Positions 23,402 to 30,206 of a stretch of 64,000 nt of DNA are shown here, one piece after another. The DNA lies in contig CAWJPF010000023.1 in assembly GCA_963844625.1 (NCBI GenBank), positions 178,075 to 242,074 on the forward strand, read 5' to 3'. The notes beneath the pieces were generated by a model that saw only the letters and a list, made by a program, of their open reading frames with translations, made no database searches and was not told the origin of the DNA. Source of the DNA: Palsa-504 sp963844625 (GTDB lineage Bacteria; Actinomycetota; Actinomycetes; Streptosporangiales; Streptosporangiaceae). Numbering within the stretch: position 1 is the first letter of the stretch; the number at the start of each line of letters is the position of its first letter. Made by a program: the position numbers and the translations under genes.

Positions 23402-24380
23402 AGGTCGCGCGGATAGGTAAGTGGTCATGGTCGCCTGGCCGGGCGGTTTTCCCACCGGTAGAGGGTCCATGCCTGGCGGATGAGGCGACGGACGGTGATG
23501 ATCGTGTCGGCGAGGTCGAAGAACGCGTCGATGACGTCCTGATCGCGTTCGTAGCAGCGCTGGAGGCGGTTGAAGGAGTTGTGCCAGGCGTTGGTGCGCT
23601 CGACGTGCCAGCGCTGTCCGGCCTGGATCGGGGCCTTGTCGCCTTTATGCGCGATTTCTCCGGTGATGCCGCGGCTGGCGAGTTCGTCGCGGGTCTTCTG
23701 CGAGTCATAGCCGGCGTCGAGATGGACGGTGATGTCGTCGGGCAGTGGCCCGATGTCGTCGAGTTTGTCCAGCGTTTCGGCCAGGAGCGGGGAGTCGTGC
23801 CGGTTCGCGGGGGCGAGCACGCGGCCGAGCGGGATGCCGCGCCCCTCGACCATGAGGGACCGTTTCATGCCCAGCTTGCCGCGGTCGACGGGGCTGCGGC
23901 CGGCGCATTCCCCGCCGCCGGGGGCCTTGGTGATGCACCCGTCGACGGCCAGGTCTTCCAGGGCCAGGCCGACGATCCGGTCATAGGACTCCCGCGCGAT
24001 CGTCTTCAGCTTGCTGAAGATCCCGGCCTCGATCCACTCGTTGCGGCGTTCCCGGATCGTGGTGGCACCGCAGGTGTAGTCGGCGATCGACGCATAGGAG
24101 CAGCCGAACCGCAGGACCTGGATGAGTTTTTCGAAGATGATCCGGTCGCCGATCCGTGGCTTGTGACAGCCCAGCGGGTGCGCGGGGTCATAGAGCGGGC
24201 GGTCGGGCAGCAGCGCGGCGAACTGGTCCCAGAGGGGCTCCAGCAGCCATGATGGTATGGCAGGCACAGGGACTCCCGTGATCACGAAGCATAGAGAACT
24301 CCGATGATCACGGAACCTGTGCCTGTTCTTATCTCAAGACACGCCGAACCCCCGCAAGCCACACCAATCCGCGCGGGCTC
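23401..24380 (-). mobile_element. IS5-like insertion sequence (980 bp)
   Basis: The left end GAGGTCGCGCGGATAGGT and the reverse complement of the right end, GAGCCCGCGCGGATTGGT, match at 15 of 18 positions and act as terminal inverted repeats. One transposase gene fills the element on the minus strand. The left flank is TAA (23398-23400) and the right flank TTA (24381-24383), next to the following IS. It is the left member of a three-element stack inside the SDR gene. Confidence 0.85.
23425..24285 (-). CDS. IS5-family transposase
   Basis: 286 residues. An N-terminal helical domain has LWDQFAALLPDRP and GCHKPRIGDRIIFEKLIQVLRFGCSYASIADY. The DDE core follows: LEDLAVDGCITKAPGGGE (first D), GIPLGRVLAPANRHDSPLL, DDITVHLDAGYDSQKTR (second D) and RWHVERTNAWHNSFNRLQRCYER (catalytic E in the VERTNAW helix). 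Full-length and apparently intact, so the element may be mobile. GTG 24285 start, with another possible GTG at 24267. Confidence 0.92.
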   Translation of the reverse strand: MITGVPVPAIPSWLLEPLWDQFAALLPDRPLYDPAHPLGCHKPRIGDRIIFEKLIQVLRFGCSYASIADYTCGATTIRERRNEWIEAGIFSKLKTIARESYDRIVGLALEDLAVDGCITKAPGGGECAGRSPVDRGKLGMKRSLMVEGRGIPLGRVLAPANRHDSPLLAETLDKLDDIGPLPDDITVHLDAGYDSQKTRDELASRGITGEIAHKGDKAPIQAGQRWHVERTNAWHNSFNRLQRCYERDQDVIDAFFDLADTIITVRRLIRQAWTLYRWENRPARRP

Positions 24381-24383
24381 TTA

Positions 24384-26000
24384 GCTTGTTATTTAACCCT
24401 TGTTTCCTGGGTCGTCCCGAGTTGCTTGAGTTGTTCCGGTGTGGCGTGGTGACATGAGTCAGCCGCCGTCCGATGATCTTCGGGTTCCTACCACAGAACT
24501 TGAAGACACCGAGGCGGCGGCTGATGGCTTTCATTATGTCCTGGCACGAGAGCGGTGACGGGGATGGGACGGCTGATGCGGCCGGGCGGCTGGCCCGGTT
24601 CCGGCACGAGCTGTACTTCTCCTTCGGCATGCGCCGCGACGCGCTGTTCGACCTGGCGGACGCGCTGGCCTGCAGGCCGGAGCGGGTGCACATGCTCGCG
24701 GAGCTGTGCCTGGAGCCGGAGTGCCGCCGCGGCCACGGCGGGGTCTACGACGCGGTGAACAGCGGCGAGGTCGTGATCGCGCGGCTGAGGCTGGCGGTGG
24801 ACGCGGTCCCGCCGCGCCCGTGGGACGACGGCCGGATCCGGCTGGCCTGCGACGTCTCGAACTGGCTGCGGCCGGACGCGGAGACCAGCCCGGAGCGGCT
24901 GTTCTGCCACACGTACGCACGCGGCAAGGGGAACGCGCAGCTGATCCCGGGCTGGCCGTACTCGTGGGTCGTCGCGCTGGAACCGGGCCGCACGTCCTGG
25001 ACGCTGCCGCTGGACGCGGTCCGGCTCGGCCCGGCCGATGACGCCACCGAGGTGACCGCTGCCCAGCTCCGCGAGGTCATCGCCCGGCTGATCGCCGCCG
25101 GCCGCTGGCGCGAGGGCGACCCGGACATCATCGCGGTCCTGGACGCGGGCTATGACCCGACCCGGCTGGCCTGGCTCCTGGATGACCTGCCCGTGGACAT
25201 CACCGGGCGGCTGCGCGGCGACCGGGTGATGCATTTCCCGGCCCCGCCGCTGCCCGCGCGTCCTGCGTCTACGGGCGGGCGGCGCCCCCGCCACGGGCAC
25301 AAGCTCGCGTTCGGCGACCCGGCGACCTGGCCGGAGCCCGCCGTGACCACGCGGACGGAGACGTCACGCTACGGCACCGCAGAGGCGATGGCCTGGGGCA
25401 GGATGCACCAGCGGCTCGCGCACCGCGACGCGTGGAAGGACCACGAGGGCGAACTTCCCGTCGTCGAGGGCACCCTCATCCGGCTCAGGGTCGATCACCT
25501 GCCCGGCCAGCGGGACGCGGACCCGGTATGGCTGTGGTCCTCCCGCGCCGGGACCACGGACGAGGAGGTCAACCGGGCCTGGCAGGCGTTCCTGCGGCGC
25601 TTCGATATAGAACATATGTTCCGGTTCTGCAAGCAGCAGCTCGGCTGGACCCGCCCGAAGCTCCGCGACCCGGCCGCCGCCGACCGCTGGACCTGGCTCG
25701 TCATCACCGCCTACGTCCAGCTGCACCTCGCCCGCGATCTCGCGGGCGACATCCGGCTCCCCTGGCAGCAGCCGTGCGCTCCCGGCCGCCTCACCCCGTC
25801 CCGGGTCCGCCGGGGCTACCGGCGCATCCGCCAGGACCTGCCCGTTCCCGCCAGCGCGCCGAAACCCTCCCGGCCCGGCCCCGGCCGCCCGAAGGGCTCG
25901 AAGAACCAAAAGCCCGCCACCCGCCACGACGTCGGCAAAACCGTCAAGCGCGAGGAACCGAAGAAGAAGACCCGCAGGCAGGCACCCTTAAATAACAAGC
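24384..26000 (+). mobile_element. IS701-like element, copy 1 (1,617 bp)
   Basis: The ends GCTTGTTATTTAA (left) and TTAAATAACAAGC (right) are perfect 13-bp inverted repeats. TTA lies on each side, and the next identical element starts three bases after this one ends, a period of exactly 1,620 bases. It holds one transposase gene reading rightward. The family call rests on the transposase motifs. Confidence 0.88.
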
Positions 26001-26077
26001 TTAGCTTGTTATTTAACCCTTGTTTCCTGGGTCGTCCCGAGTTGCTTGAGTTGTTCCGGTGTGGCGTGGTGACATGA
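24524..26077 (+). CDS. IS701-like DDE transposase, copy 1 (reads into next IS)
   Basis: About 517 codons from ATG 24524 (ATG 24473 is also in frame). Motifs: RHELYFSFGMRRDALFDLADAL, CRRGHGGVYDAVNSG, LACDVSNWLRPDAETSPER (first D), IIAVLDAGYDPTRLAWLL (second D) and RFDIEHMFRFCKQQLGWTRP (catalytic E). The C-terminal tail is lysine-rich. The element carries no stop codon in this frame: translation passes through the right terminal repeat (QAPLNNKL) and ends 77 bases into the neighbouring copy, adding a copy-specific tail. Confidence 0.88.
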   Translation: MAFIMSWHESGDGDGTADAAGRLARFRHELYFSFGMRRDALFDLADALACRPERVHMLAELCLEPECRRGHGGVYDAVNSGEVVIARLRLAVDAVPPRPWDDGRIRLACDVSNWLRPDAETSPERLFCHTYARGKGNAQLIPGWPYSWVVALEPGRTSWTLPLDAVRLGPADDATEVTAAQLREVIARLIAAGRWREGDPDIIAVLDAGYDPTRLAWLLDDLPVDITGRLRGDRVMHFPAPPLPARPASTGGRRPRHGHKLAFGDPATWPEPAVTTRTETSRYGTAEAMAWGRMHQRLAHRDAWKDHEGELPVVEGTLIRLRVDHLPGQRDADPVWLWSSRAGTTDEEVNRAWQAFLRRFDIEHMFRFCKQQLGWTRPKLRDPAAADRWTWLVITAYVQLHLARDLAGDIRLPWQQPCAPGRLTPSRVRRGYRRIRQDLPVPASAPKPSRPGPGRPKGSKNQKPATRHDVGKTVKREEPKKKTRRQAPLNNKLSLLFNPCFLGRPELLELFRCGVVT

Positions 26078-27620
26078 GTCAGCCGCCGTCCGATGATCTT
26101 CGGGTTCCTACCACAGAACTTGAAGACACCGAGGCGGCGGCTGATGGCTTTCATTATGTCCTGGCACGAGAGCGGTGACGGGGATGGGACGGCTGATGCG
26201 GCCGGGCGGCTGGCCCGGTTCCGGCACGAGCTGTACTTCTCCTTCGGCATGCGCCGCGACGCGCTGTTCGACCTGGCGGACGCGCTGGCCTGCAGGCCGG
26301 AGCGGGTGCACATGCTCGCGGAGCTGTGCCTGGAGCCGGAGTGCCGCCGCGGCCACGGCGGGGTCTACGACGCGGTGAACAGCGGCGAGGTCGTGATCGC
26401 GCGGCTGAGGCTGGCGGTGGACGCGGTCCCGCCGCGCCCGTGGGACGACGGCCGGATCCGGCTGGCCTGCGACGTCTCGAACTGGCTGCGGCCGGACGCG
26501 GAGACCAGCCCGGAGCGGCTGTTCTGCCACACGTACGCACGCGGCAAGGGGAACGCGCAGCTGATCCCGGGCTGGCCGTACTCGTGGGTCGTCGCGCTGG
26601 AACCGGGCCGCACGTCCTGGACGCTGCCGCTGGACGCGGTCCGGCTCGGCCCGGCCGATGACGCCACCGAGGTGACCGCTGCCCAGCTCCGCGAGGTCAT
26701 CGCCCGGCTGATCGCCGCCGGCCGCTGGCGCGAGGGCGACCCGGACATCATCGCGGTCCTGGACGCGGGCTATGACCCGACCCGGCTGGCCTGGCTCCTG
26801 GATGACCTGCCCGTGGACATCACCGGGCGGCTGCGCGGCGACCGGGTGATGCATTTCCCGGCCCCGCCGCTGCCCGCGCGTCCTGCGTCTACGGGCGGGC
26901 GGCGCCCCCGCCACGGGCACAAGCTCGCGTTCGGCGACCCGGCGACCTGGCCGGAGCCCGCCGTGACCACGCGGACGGAGACGTCACGCTACGGCACCGC
27001 AGAGGCGATGGCCTGGGGCAGGATGCACCAGCGGCTCGCGCACCGCGACGCGTGGAAGGACCACGAGGGCGAACTTCCCGTCGTCGAGGGCACCCTCATC
27101 CGGCTCAGGGTCGATCACCTGCCCGGCCAGCGGGACGCGGACCCGGTATGGCTGTGGTCCTCCCGCGCCGGGACCACGGACGAGGAGGTCAACCGGGCCT
27201 GGCAGGCGTTCCTGCGGCGCTTCGATATAGAACATATGTTCCGGTTCTGCAAGCAGCAGCTCGGCTGGACCCGCCCGAAGCTCCGCGACCCGGCCGCCGC
27301 CGACCGCTGGACCTGGCTCGTCATCACCGCCTACGTCCAGCTGCACCTCGCCCGCGATCTCGCGGGCGACATCCGGCTCCCCTGGCAGCAGCCGTGCGCT
27401 CCCGGCCGCCTCACCCCGTCCCGGGTCCGCCGGGGCTACCGGCGCATCCGCCAGGACCTGCCCGTTCCCGCCAGCGCGCCGAAACCCTCCCGGCCCGGCC
27501 CCGGCCGCCCGAAGGGCTCGAAGAACCAAAAGCCCGCCACCCGCCACGACGTCGGCAAAACCGTCAAGCGCGAGGAACCGAAGAAGAAGACCCGCAGGCA
27601 GGCACCCTTAAATAACAAGC
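26004..27620 (+). mobile_element. IS701-like element, copy 2 (1,617 bp)
   Basis: Same length, ends and gene as copy 1, in direct orientation. I found no difference between the copies in the stretches compared, and their predicted products are identical up to the right terminal repeat. The right flank is TAA (27621-27623), which continues straight into the SDR C-terminal sequence. Confidence 0.9.
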
Positions 27621-27646
27621 TAAGCTCGGCGTACTGCGCCTCGTAG
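26144..27646 (+). CDS. IS701-like DDE transposase, copy 2 (stop in host gene)
   Basis: Identical to copy 1 through the right terminal repeat, with all three catalytic acidic motifs present. The frame then leaves the element and stops 26 bases into the SDR fragment, giving the tail LNNKLSSAYCAS. The two copies thus end in different host-supplied residues. ATG 26144 equals 24524 in copy 1. Confidence 0.88.
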   Translation: MAFIMSWHESGDGDGTADAAGRLARFRHELYFSFGMRRDALFDLADALACRPERVHMLAELCLEPECRRGHGGVYDAVNSGEVVIARLRLAVDAVPPRPWDDGRIRLACDVSNWLRPDAETSPERLFCHTYARGKGNAQLIPGWPYSWVVALEPGRTSWTLPLDAVRLGPADDATEVTAAQLREVIARLIAAGRWREGDPDIIAVLDAGYDPTRLAWLLDDLPVDITGRLRGDRVMHFPAPPLPARPASTGGRRPRHGHKLAFGDPATWPEPAVTTRTETSRYGTAEAMAWGRMHQRLAHRDAWKDHEGELPVVEGTLIRLRVDHLPGQRDADPVWLWSSRAGTTDEEVNRAWQAFLRRFDIEHMFRFCKQQLGWTRPKLRDPAAADRWTWLVITAYVQLHLARDLAGDIRLPWQQPCAPGRLTPSRVRRGYRRIRQDLPVPASAPKPSRPGPGRPKGSKNQKPATRHDVGKTVKREEPKKKTRRQAPLNNKLSSAYCAS

Positions 27647-27861
27647 AGGCGGCCGCCGCCGAGGGCGGTGAGCTCGGCGTGCGGGTGAACTGCATTTTGC
27701 CGAGCATCATCGATACGCCGGCCAACCGCGCCGCGATGCCCCGCGCGCACCACGACCGATGGCCCAAGCCGTCCGAGCTCGCGGCCGTCCTCGCCTTCCT
27801 CGTCTCCGACGACGCCGCCCTCATCTCCGGAGCCGCCATCCCCGTCTACGGCCGCGCCTAG
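27621..27861 (+). pseudogene. SDR gene, C-terminal part, split by IS stack
   Basis: In the correct frame the sequence reads LGVLRLVEAAAAEGG, GVRVNCILPSIIDTPANRAAMP, SELAAVLAFLVSDDAALISG and AAIPVYGRA then stop. It holds the PS/DTP loop and the C-terminal GA.IPVYG typical of SDRs. It supplies exactly what the N-terminal half at 22949-23401 lacks; together they make about 230 residues. There is no start of its own. Confidence 0.92.
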
Positions 27862-27946
27862 CTGACCCTGGTGGTAGCCAGTGTGCAGGGTGCTAACCCA
27901 TGCCGCCGGGCAGGCGCAGCGTGGAAGCAGCCGCCCGTGAAACGTG

Positions 27947-27993
27947 ATCGCGGATCGCCGCTGCCCCCAAGGAGGGCAGCGGCGATCCGCGAT
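27947..27993 (-). terminator. Strong hairpin terminator after the 64-residue gene
   Basis: Perfect 20-bp arms (27947-27966 and 27974-27993) with a 7-base loop, starting 3 bases after the stop of the small gene. GC-rich stem and no long T-tract, the usual actinobacterial style. Confidence 0.75.
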
Positions 27994-27996
27994 GAT

Positions 27997-28191
27997 TCAG
28001 TAGTCGAAGGATTCGAGTCCGCTGCGGAGCTCGGCCGCCCGGCGCCATGCGTGTAGCAAGCGGCGTTCGGCCTTGTGTTCCATGCGGGTGGCCCGGCGGA
28101 GCGTGCGCTGCCTGCGTGAATGCCGCAGTTGCTCCGCTAGTTCTATTCTGTCGCGAGTTCGTTCCCTCACGAGCTCTTCCATGGCATACAT
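27997..28191 (-). CDS. Small basic helical protein
   Basis: 64 residues, MYAMEELVRERTRDRIELAEQL and on, almost all helix-forming with many Arg/Glu and a C-terminal SFDY. No family is recognised. It is enclosed between the hairpin downstream of whiB7 (28230-28259) and its own strong terminator (27947-27993), which supports a real transcript. A weak GGGG site lies before ATG 28191; ATG 28182 is also possible. Confidence 0.55.
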   Translation of the reverse strand: MYAMEELVRERTRDRIELAEQLRHSRRQRTLRRATRMEHKAERRLLHAWRRAAELRSGLESFDY

Positions 28192-28229
28192 CGCTGACCC
28201 CGTTCATTGTGTGCATCGTGTGCCTCGCC

Positions 28230-28259
28230 GGCCGCGCGGCTCATTTTCGCCGCGCGGCC
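28230..28259 (-). terminator. Hairpin after whiB7
   Basis: GGCCGCGCGGC (28230-28240) and GCCGCGCGGCC (28249-28259) are perfect 11-bp arms around TCATTTTC, 24 bases after the whiB7 stop. Confidence 0.7.
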
Positions 28260-28282
28260 CCATCTGGTGATCGTGGCCGGAG

Positions 28283-28726
28283 CTAGGCCGCCACTTCGGT
28301 CTTACGCGGACGCCCGCGAGGGCGCTTGCGGGGCACGATCGCGCCGCGCATCAGCAACTCGCCGCCCCAGACGCCCCAGGGCTCCCTGCGCTCGAGCGCA
28401 CCGGTCAGGCAGGCCAGCCTGGCCTTGCAGCCCCGGCACATCGCCTTCGCCGTCTCCACATCCTCGGGAGACTCGGCGAAGAACAGCTCTGGATCCTCCG
28501 TGCACGGAAGATCCAGGCCGACCGGGAGCGTGGTCGCCGAACCAGCGACCATGAACTGACCTGCCATGCCGACCTCGCCGGCCGAGCCGACCTGGCCGGC
28601 GAAGCCGGCCGAGCTGACCTGGTCGAATACCTGCCTGACATCTGGCTCCTGCCGCGCCGCCACAGGTCTGGACGCCACACACCCCGTTGCGTCCGTCCCG
28701 CCGACGGTGGCATCGCGCCACTGCAT
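28283..28726 (-). CDS. whiB7: WhiB7-type iron-sulfur transcription factor
   Basis: The WhiB domain is unmistakable: LPCTEDPELFF (first Cys), AMCRGCKARLACLTGALER (C..CxxxxxC cluster ligands), GVWGGELLMRG (the GVWGG turn) and a C-terminal AT-hook RPRGRPRK that distinguishes WhiB7. WhiB7 binds the primary sigma factor and A/T-rich DNA upstream of -35 to switch on intrinsic antibiotic resistance. ATG 28726 has GAGGGG nine bases upstream; GTG 28768 and ATG 28735 are alternatives. The N-terminal ~60 residues (repeats of AGQVGSAGEVGMAGQ type) are longer than usual. A ~500-base leader precedes it. Confidence 0.93.
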   Translation of the reverse strand: MQWRDATVGGTDATGCVASRPVAARQEPDVRQVFDQVSSAGFAGQVGSAGEVGMAGQFMVAGSATTLPVGLDLPCTEDPELFFAESPEDVETAKAMCRGCKARLACLTGALERREPWGVWGGELLMRGAIVPRKRPRGRPRKTEVAA

Positions 28727-28813
28727 CGGTGCCATCCCCTCTCGCTTGCCGGTCCTAGTTCTCGTCACGGCGATTTCTCGCCCCGTCGGGGGACCTAGGC
28801 CTTAAATAGCTAA

Positions 28814-28877
28814 GGCCGCGGACCCTGTGTGCGGGTCCGCGGCCTCAAGGGGATCTTGGCCGGTCTGTTTAGACCGG
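28814..28877 (-). promoter_or_regulatory. Tandem hairpins in whiB7 leader (attenuator-like)
   Basis: On the whiB7 strand a 7-bp hairpin, CCGGTCT-AAAC-AGACCGG (28877-28860), contains the stop codon of the leader reading frame. A 12-bp GC-rich hairpin follows (28844-28833 pairing with 28825-28814), then TTAGCTATTT. Such a pair downstream of an upstream ORF is the layout of ribosome-controlled attenuation known for whiB7 genes. Function here is inferred. Confidence 0.65.
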
Positions 28878-29174
28878 TTCCCTTGGAGGCGGACCCGATG
28901 CGCCCTCGCCAGAGGCGTAGGCGCGAGTCATGTAGTTGTCGGTATTCGTCTGGCCGAGCAGCGCCGAGACGGCGTGCTTCTGCGTCGGCGGGGCCACGAT
29001 CCAGGCCTGGACCCGAACGCGGGGAACGGCGTGCGCGGCAGCGGCGCACGGCCCTGTGCCGGTAACGGCAACAGGCAGAGTGGTCCCTGGGAAGCTGACC
29101 GGACGCGGACTGGAAGCACCCAGGCGCGAAGCCCAGGTCAGATCAGACAGAGCGTCTGAGTTGATGTACGTCAC
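28869..29174 (-). CDS. Leader reading frame upstream of whiB7
   Basis: 101 codons from GTG 29174, which sits eight bases after GAGG in a GGAGGGAGG site. It reads VTYINSDALSDLTW... and ends MTRAYASGEGASG..REPV. The stop codon lies inside the first leader hairpin. An in-frame ATG at 28931 would give a 20-residue uORF. No protein family is recognised. Its value may be regulatory: ribosome stalling on it could change the hairpins ahead of whiB7. Confidence 0.45.
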   Translation of the reverse strand: MTYINSDALSDLTWASRLGASSPRPVSFPGTTLPVAVTGTGPCAAAAHAVPRVRVQAWIVAPPTQKHAVSALLGQTNTDNYMTRAYASGEGASGPPPREPV

Positions 29175-29227
29175 GTCGGGCACCTCCCTCCGGGAGTGGT
29201 CGACAACTAGCCCACGGACATGCGAGA

Positions 29228-29266
29228 AGCCTAAGTGCTGCCCCCTAACGGGGGCAACACTTTTTT
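29228..29266 (-). promoter_or_regulatory. Probable WhiB7-dependent promoter of whiB7
   Basis: On the minus strand AAAAAA (29266-29261) lies three bases ahead of a -35 TTGCCC (29257-29252), followed after 18 bases by a -10 TAGGCT (29233-29228). An A/T tract three bases upstream of -35 is the known WhiB7 recognition feature. The spacer is also a GTGTTGCCCCC/GGGGGCAGCAC palindrome with a plus-strand T-tract, so it could alternatively be a terminator. Confidence 0.6.
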
Positions 29267-29315
29267 GACCTGGGATTTTGTGATCATCCGGGCCGCACCA
29301 GCTGACCTGGGATGT

Positions 29316-30206
29316 TCAGGGACCCAGCGGCGAAGGACGGTGCGGCGAGGGCGAAGGGCTGGTCCGGATCAGCCCCTCTTGCATGACCGACACCACGAGC
29401 TCTCCGGCCTCGGTGTACACCTCGCCGTGGGCCAGGCCCCGGGCGCCCTGGGCCACCGGCGAGTCCTGCGCGTAGAGCAGCCACCGGTCAGCCCGGAACG
29501 GCCGGTGGAACCACATGGCGTGATCCAGGCTCGCGCCCGACGTGCGGCCGTCCAGCCAGGACAGCCCGTGCCCGGTCAGCACCGAGTCCAGCAGCGTCAT
29601 ATCGGAGGCGTAGGTCATTAGGCACACGTGCAGCAGCGGGTCGTCGGGCAGTTCGCCGTCCACCCGCAGCCAGATGAGGTTCCGCGTGGTGCGCAGGGCC
29701 GGGTCACGCGCGGCCTCGGCGGACAGCGGGCCGACCGACCGCAGGTCGATCGGGTTATCACGCATCGCGGGAGGTACCTCGCCGAGCAGCCGGGCCAGCC
29801 GGTCCGACGACCGCTCGACCATCTCCGGCGGCGGCACGTCGGGCATCGGGTCGGCGTGCTCGGGACCGGGCTCGGGGTGGTGGAAGGACGCCGACAAGGT
29901 GAAGATCGTCTTGCCGTGCTGGATGGCCGACACCCGGCGGGTGGTGAACGACCGCCCGTCCCGCACCCGGTCCACCGTGTACACGATCGGCACGGCCGGA
30001 TCGCCCGGCCGGATGAAGTAGGCGTGCAGCGAGTGCACCGGACGGTCCGCGGGCACGGTCCGGCCGGCCGCGACCAGCCCCTGCCCGGCCACCTGCCCGC
30101 CGAACACCCGCTGTCTGCGCTCATCCGGGCTGCGGCCGCGGAAGATGTTCACCTCAATCTGCTCTAGGTCGAGCAGGTCCAGGAGCTGGTCGAGTGCCTT
30201 AGCCAT
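29316..30206 (-). CDS. Acyl-CoA thioesterase II (TesB-like)
   Basis: 296 residues with two hot-dog domains. Domain 1: RQRVFGGQVAGQGLVAAGRTVP, HSLHAYFIRPGDPAVPIVYTVDRVRDGRSF and SFHHPEPG. Domain 2: LLHVCLMTYASDMTLLDSVL (catalytic Asp in YASD), SLDHAMWFHRPFRADRWLLY, GARGLAHGEVY and SVMQEGLIR, all TesB signatures. It hydrolyses medium/long acyl-CoA to fatty acid and CoA in the cytoplasm. ATG 30206 overlaps the end of the helicase gene by eight bases, so the two form one transcript. Confidence 0.92.
   Translation of the reverse strand: MAKALDQLLDLLDLEQIEVNIFRGRSPDERRQRVFGGQVAGQGLVAAGRTVPADRPVHSLHAYFIRPGDPAVPIVYTVDRVRDGRSFTTRRVSAIQHGKTIFTLSASFHHPEPGPEHADPMPDVPPPEMVERSSDRLARLLGEVPPAMRDNPIDLRSVGPLSAEAARDPALRTTRNLIWLRVDGELPDDPLLHVCLMTYASDMTLLDSVLTGHGLSWLDGRTSGASLDHAMWFHRPFRADRWLLYAQDSPVAQGARGLAHGEVYTEAGELVVSVMQEGLIRTSPSPSPHRPSPLGP

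Noticed and set aside
23401..27620. The IS5-like and IS701-like elements as one composite transposon carrying cargo.
   Set aside because: There is no cargo gene between them, the two element types have different ends, and each is complete by itself; stacking at one target is simpler.
29235..29266. Rho-independent terminator for a plus-strand gene at GTGCTGCCCCC..GGGGGCAACAC-TTTTTT.
   Set aside because: No plus-strand gene ends upstream. The A/T tract and spacing fit a WhiB7-type minus-strand promoter better, though a dual role is possible.
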